DNA from: Gammaproteobacteria bacterium
GTDB lineage: Bacteria > Pseudomonadota > Gammaproteobacteria > Arenicellales > JAJDZL01
Direction of reading: 5' to 3'
Assembly (NCBI GenBank): GCA_022823405.1
Contig: JAJDXD010000035.1
Span: forward strand, 1-33,362
DNA length: 33,362 bases
Shown here: piece by piece, positions 30,887-33,362 of the stretch
How positions within the stretch are numbered: position 1 is the first letter of the stretch
Layout: each line of letters begins with the position of its first letter
The notes under the pieces: generated by a model
Seen by the model: only the letters and a program-made list of their open reading frames with translations
Told to the model about the DNA's origin: nothing
Database searches by the model: none
Program-made: the position numbers and the translations under genes

Positions 30887-30968
30887 TGGAGGGGGGAGGA
30901 TTCGAACCTCCGAAGGCTGAGCCAACAGATTTACAGTCTGTCCCCTTTGGCCGCTCGGGAACCCCTCC
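30887..30968 (-). tRNA. tRNA-Tyr (GTA), CCA not encoded
   Basis: A class II tRNA, 82 bases to the discriminator A, with acceptor GGAGGGG/CCCCTCC, anticodon loop CTGTAAA (anticodon GTA), a long variable arm and T-loop TTCGAAT. The three bases after the discriminator are CCG, so the 3' CCA must be added after transcription. The other three tRNAs here encode CCA. It is the first gene of the tRNA-tuf cluster. Confidence 0.95.
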
Positions 30969-30992
30969 GGAGCAAATCCAAATAAACGCCAA

Positions 30993-31001
30993 ATTTTATC
31001 A
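30993..31001 (-). promoter_or_regulatory. Predicted extended -10 promoter for the tRNA-tuf operon
   Basis: The minus strand reads TGATAAAAT, an extended -10 element (TGn plus TAAAAT), 25 bases upstream of tRNA-Tyr. I see no good -35 at 17 bases. An AT-rich inverted repeat (AAATATT/AATATTT, 31020-31037) lies just upstream and could act as an UP-like or protein-binding element. A second perfect TATAAT occurs further up at 31127-31132 on the same strand, also without a good -35. Confidence 0.45.
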
Positions 31002-31019
31002 CAACTTTTCTGAAACAGA

Positions 31020-31037
31020 AAATATTGGAGAATATTT
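31020..31037. repeat. AT-rich inverted repeat upstream of tRNA-Tyr
   Basis: A perfect 7-bp pair AAATATT/AATATTT with a 4-base centre (GGAG). It directly adjoins a smaller palindrome TTCTGAAACAGAA at 31008-31020. Both lie upstream of the predicted -10 element. Confidence 0.5.
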
Positions 31038-31173
31038 GGCGGACGATCAAAATAAAGGTAGACTTTTGTGCTGATGCAACTGGCGCAGCAGCTCAAATAT
31101 CCTCCTAGCCGAAACAACAATTAATAATTATAAGAATTGAAGTGGTATTTTACATCAAAATTGTTTCCTAGTT

Positions 31174-31192
31174 CAGGGCGAGTCCATTCTCT
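31174..31192 (+). repeat. Left terminal inverted repeat of the IS
   Basis: CAGGGCGAGTCCATTCT matches the reverse complement of the window's last bases (CAGGGCAAATTTATTCT) at 13 of 17 positions, and all four differences are transitions. As I recall, ISAs1-family ends begin CAGGG. Confidence 0.75.
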
Positions 31193-31265
31193 CAGCAAAG
31201 TGATGAAAACAAATAAATAACGTCTGAGACTGGACTTTTGCATTCAGATCTGATACGCTATAGCC

Positions 31266-32351
31266 ATGTTCGGGCGTGTCAAGCCATCCAAACCGTACCC
31301 ATCGGTGCTGAATCTTCGATTGATCAGCCCTGTTGAACAAGCGCAATTCGATGATTTAATGGCGAAACATCATCGCCGCGGTGCACTGCGACGCATCGGT
31401 CACGAACTGCACTATGTCGTCACGGATGGCCAGAGCTGGATTGCGCTGATCAGTTTCTCTCCAGCGGCGCTCAGATGCGCGGCCAGAGACCGGTGGATTG
31501 GCTGGCGCCCCCAGGTGCGTACCGACCGGCTGAGACTGATTGCGAACAATTCACGCTTTCTGATCCTGCCCGGACATCACTACCCGAACCTGGCTTCCCG
31601 TATTTTATCCGGGTGCCGTCGCCGGTTGGCCGATGATTGGCTTTCGCATTTTTCAAAACCACTGCTGATGCTTGAGACCTTTGTGGATTCCCAGTACCAT
31701 TGGGGCACGATTTACCGCGCCGACAATTGGATTCACGCCGGCAATACGCGTGGCTACAGGCGCATTTACGGCGGCTATAGTGACCGCCCCACCGAGTCGG
31801 TCAAGTTCGTGTTTGTCAAACCCCTGCATCGCGATGCGCGGCGTATTTTATGTGCGCCGAGGCTGCCGGATGCTTATCTTCACGGAGTTGAGAAAATGAA
31901 ACTGACGCCCCGGGATTTCCATTCACTGCTTGAGTATTTTGAATCGATTGAAGATTTTCGAAGCGCACAGGGCAGACGTCACAAGCTGGCCTGCGTGCTC
32001 GCGCTCATCAGCGCGGCGGTGCTGAGCGGTGCGCGCGGCTACAAGGAGATCTGGATCTGGTGTGATGAGCTGTCCCAGGCCAACCGGCGGCATTTCCGCT
32101 GCCGTCTGTCGCGTGGCAAACGTCTGGTGCCGTCGCGTTCGGTGATTCGAACCGTGATGGTCGAGGTCGAACCGCAACGCCTGCAGCGGTGCATCAATGA
32201 TTTCTGCGCCCGACACTTCGGCTCGCCGCAAGAAGCGCTTGCGATCGATGGCAAAACGCTTCGCGGTTCGGACCGTGATGATAAGCGCCAGACCCATGTC
32301 ATGAATGTGGTGGGTCACCAAAGCGGGTACTGCTATGCTAAAAAAAAGTAG
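31266..32351 (+). CDS. DUF4338-ISAs1 transposase fusion, first part
   Basis: 361 residues in frame 0. Residues 1-205 match DUF4338, the family of Druantia protein DruA: FDDLMAKHHRRGA, CAARDRWIGW at 71-80, LIANNSRFLIL at 91-101, LETFVD at 136-141 and NWIHAGNTRGYRR at 154-166. From Met211 the ISAs1 N-terminal domain follows (FRSAQGRRHKLACVLALI, SGARGYKEIW), then the first catalytic Asp328 in AIDGKTLRGS. The frame stops at TAG right after AAAAAAAAG, and the remaining catalytic part continues in the -1 frame. ATG 31266 has no clear ribosome-binding site. Function of the DUF4338 part is unknown. Confidence 0.85.
   Translation: MFGRVKPSKPYPSVLNLRLISPVEQAQFDDLMAKHHRRGALRRIGHELHYVVTDGQSWIALISFSPAALRCAARDRWIGWRPQVRTDRLRLIANNSRFLILPGHHYPNLASRILSGCRRRLADDWLSHFSKPLLMLETFVDSQYHWGTIYRADNWIHAGNTRGYRRIYGGYSDRPTESVKFVFVKPLHRDARRILCAPRLPDAYLHGVEKMKLTPRDFHSLLEYFESIEDFRSAQGRRHKLACVLALISAAVLSGARGYKEIWIWCDELSQANRRHFRCRLSRGKRLVPSRSVIRTVMVEVEPQRLQRCINDFCARHFGSPQEALAIDGKTLRGSDRDDKRQTHVMNVVGHQSGYCYAKKK
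31884..31898 (+). promoter_or_regulatory. Internal ribosome-binding site and ATG at the domain junction
   Basis: GGAG at 31884-31887, an 8-base spacer and ATG at 31896-31898, in frame, encode Met211. The protein from here (MKLTPRDFHSLLEYF) begins where stand-alone ISAs1 transposases normally begin. This may allow a separate transposase without DUF4338 to be made. Confidence 0.5.
32342..32348 (+). promoter_or_regulatory. Candidate -1 ribosomal frameshift heptamer
   Basis: A_AAA_AAG in exact phase with the upstream frame, inside a run of eight A. The -1 frame is closed by TAA at 32339-32341 and frame 0 by TAG at 32349-32351, so the only place to cross over without a stop is this heptamer. A short stem (GGCA/TGCC, 32351-32361) lies just downstream. 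A one-base deletion or homopolymer sequencing error is the alternative. Confidence 0.6.
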
Positions 32352-33136
32352 GCACGCTGCCGGTCAAGGGTTATGAGGAGGAAAAACAATCCAATGAAAT
32401 AAAGTTTTGCATCCCGACACTCAAACAGGTCGACATCACGGGTCGCACCATTTCCTCTGATGCGATGAACACGCAGGTGAAAATTGCTGACTACATCACG
32501 GAACAGGGTGCTTACTTTCACTTGACGGTCAAGGGCAATCAGGCGAATCTTCTCGAAGCGGTTCAGACCTGGCATCGACTGGAAGTCGAGAGCAGAAAGC
32601 TGAAGCCAGACTTTGCCGAGGATCTGGAAAAGGGCCACGGACGAATCACACAGAGGCGGATCTGGATCACTGACAGGCTCAATGACTACATTGAATTCCC
32701 ACATGTGAAACTGGTTTTTGCCGTTCAAAGAATCGTCATCGACCCCAAGGGTAAAACCCCCGAGCGTTGTGAGGTGGCGTTTGGCGTCACTTCGCTGAGC
32801 AAAGAACAGACCAGCGCGCAGCAGGTTCTTTCGGTGAACCGAAATCATTGGGCCGTTGAAGCCGCCCACAAGGTGCTCGATGACCCGCATGCGTTTGATG
32901 AAGATGCCAGCCAGATCAGCTGTGGCCATGGACCGGAGAACATGGCGGGCATCCGCCGTTTTGCGCTGACGGTGCTGCGGCATTATCAGAAAAGCAATGG
33001 TCAGCCGATTACCGAACAGCTGCGTCGGCTCGGCTACAAGCCAAGACGGGTGCTCGAATATCTCAGGCTGGTCGGTAATACAAGGCCCAGAGCCAAACCC
33101 AAACGATTAAGCCGGCAATGGCTGCTGACAGCCTGA
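32342..33136 (+). CDS. ISAs1 transposase, second part (-1 frame)
   Basis: About 262 residues from the slip point. It continues the DDE domain without loss: VGTLPVKGYEEEKQSNEIKF, the second Asp in SSDAMNTQ (residue 399 of the joined 623-residue product), VKGNQANL, and the catalytic Glu in NHWAVEAAHKVLDD (about 532), followed by EDASQISCGHGPENM and the usual arginine-rich end. The first ATG in this frame (32465) lies past the second Asp, so initiation there would give an inactive fragment. Production of an active enzyme needs joining to the first part. Confidence 0.8.
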   Translation, partial: KKVGTLPVKGYEEEKQSNEIKFCIPTLKQVDITGRTISSDAMNTQVKIADYITEQGAYFHLTVKGNQANLLEAVQTWHRLEVESRKLKPDFAEDLEKGHGRITQRRIWITDRLNDYIEFPHVKLVFAVQRIVIDPKGKTPERCEVAFGVTSLSKEQTSAQQVLSVNRNHWAVEAAHKVLDDPHAFDEDASQISCGHGPENMAGIRRFALTVLRHYQKSNGQPITEQLRRLGYKPRRVLEYLRLVGNTRPRAKPKRLSRQWLLTA

Positions 33137-33164
33137 CGGAACGAATCATCGACTCATTTCCAAA

Positions 33165-33191
33165 TGCCTGTCGCCTCAGGTGCGGCAGGCA
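33165..33191 (+). terminator. Strong hairpin after the transposase
   Basis: A 10-bp stem with one G-U pair (TGCCTGTCGC against GCGGCAGGCA) and a 7-base loop, 28 bases after the transposase stop. No U-run follows, so it may be a weak terminator, an mRNA-stabilising hairpin or a structure that shields the IS. Confidence 0.4.
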
Positions 33192-33343
33192 GACGCACGC
33201 CTTGAACCTGATGATGGGGATCAAACCGCAGTGCAGTGCTGCTCAGCGACACTGAAATGACTCATCAATCAGGCAAAAAAGCAATGCCAGACCTGATCAT
33301 TGGAAAATTCTTCTCAAAAATCAATTTACCCGTACGTCTAAAA

Positions 33344-33362
33344 AAAGAATAAATTTGCCCTG
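33344..33362 (+). repeat. Right terminal inverted repeat of the IS
   Basis: The last bases, ending AGAATAAATTTGCCCTG, are the inverted partner of the left repeat (13 of 17 matches). The repeat ends on the final base of the window. Confidence 0.75.

Larger units (their letters stand above)
31174..33362 (+). mobile_element. ISAs1-type insertion sequence with DUF4338 domain
   Basis: A 2189-base element bounded by imperfect inverted repeats beginning CAGGGC, carrying one transposase in two overlapping frames. The transposase half belongs to the ISAs1 family (H-repeat-associated type). The extra length over usual ISAs1 members comes from about 210 residues of DUF4338 at the N-terminus. The element looks richer in G+C than the ribosomal genes. 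The right end coincides with the window end, so a target duplication cannot be checked; the left flank is TCCTAGTT. Confidence 0.85.

Noticed and set aside
30779..31120. Small frames (68 and 90 codons) over the tRNA-Gly and tRNA-Tyr genes
   Set aside because: They read through complete tRNA genes; peptides such as GIEPTSSAWKAEVLPLNYAR are well-known false products of tRNA antisense strands.
31231..31264. A promoter for the IS transposase (TGGACT, 17 bases, TACGCT)
   Set aside because: Both hexamers are weak matches, and I cannot separate this from chance.
32333..32983. A 216-codon open frame on the minus strand inside the IS
   Set aside because: It is antisense to the conserved DDE half of the transposase and resembles no known family; it is best explained as a shadow of the biased codon use.

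Overview
The window is most of the translation and transcription core of a proteobacterial chromosome, very probably a gammaproteobacterium. The gene order tRNA-Tyr, tRNA-Gly, tRNA-Thr, tuf, secE, nusG, rplKAJL, rpoBC and the unbroken str, S10, spc and alpha operons match that group. A 101-residue zinc-free S14, a three-helix SecE and an E. coli-like zinc-binding L36 agree. I cannot name the genus.

Layout, read in the direction of transcription (minus strand, right to left): three tRNA genes (30968 to 30640), tuf, tRNA-Trp, secE, nusG, rplK, rplA, rplJ, rplL, rpoB and rpoC (30568 to 17108). A 223-base gap follows with a promoter-like sequence, two hairpins and an intrinsic terminator. Then come rpsL, rpsG, fusA (str), rpsJ to rpsQ (S10), rplN to rpmJ including secY (spc), and rpsM, rpsK, rpsD, rpoA, rplQ (alpha), down to base 237. 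Gene content is canonical, with no tuf copy between fusA and rpsJ. Several highly expressed genes start with TTG or GTG (tuf, rpsM, rpsS; rpsK, rplF, rpmC, rplV).

The right end (31174 to 33362) is a foreign-looking insertion sequence on the plus strand, divergent from the tRNA-tuf operon. Its ends are imperfect inverted repeats starting CAGGGC, and the right repeat ends exactly at the last base of the window. It carries an ISAs1-type DDE transposase fused in frame behind a DUF4338 (DruA-like) domain. The transposase frame is split at an in-phase A_AAA_AAG heptamer, and the second half continues in the -1 frame with all three catalytic acidic residues kept across the two parts.

The genes work together as one machine: RNA polymerase core (RpoA, RpoB, RpoC) with NusG, ribosomal proteins of both subunits, elongation factors Tu and G, tRNAs, and the SecY/SecE translocon. 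The most unusual points are the expanded RpoB (1501 residues), in which the lineage-specific module in the beta2 lobe is tandemly repeated; the candidate programmed frameshift and domain fusion in the insertion sequence; and the promoter placed upstream of the terminator in the rpoC-rpsL gap, which would put an attenuator in the rpsL leader.
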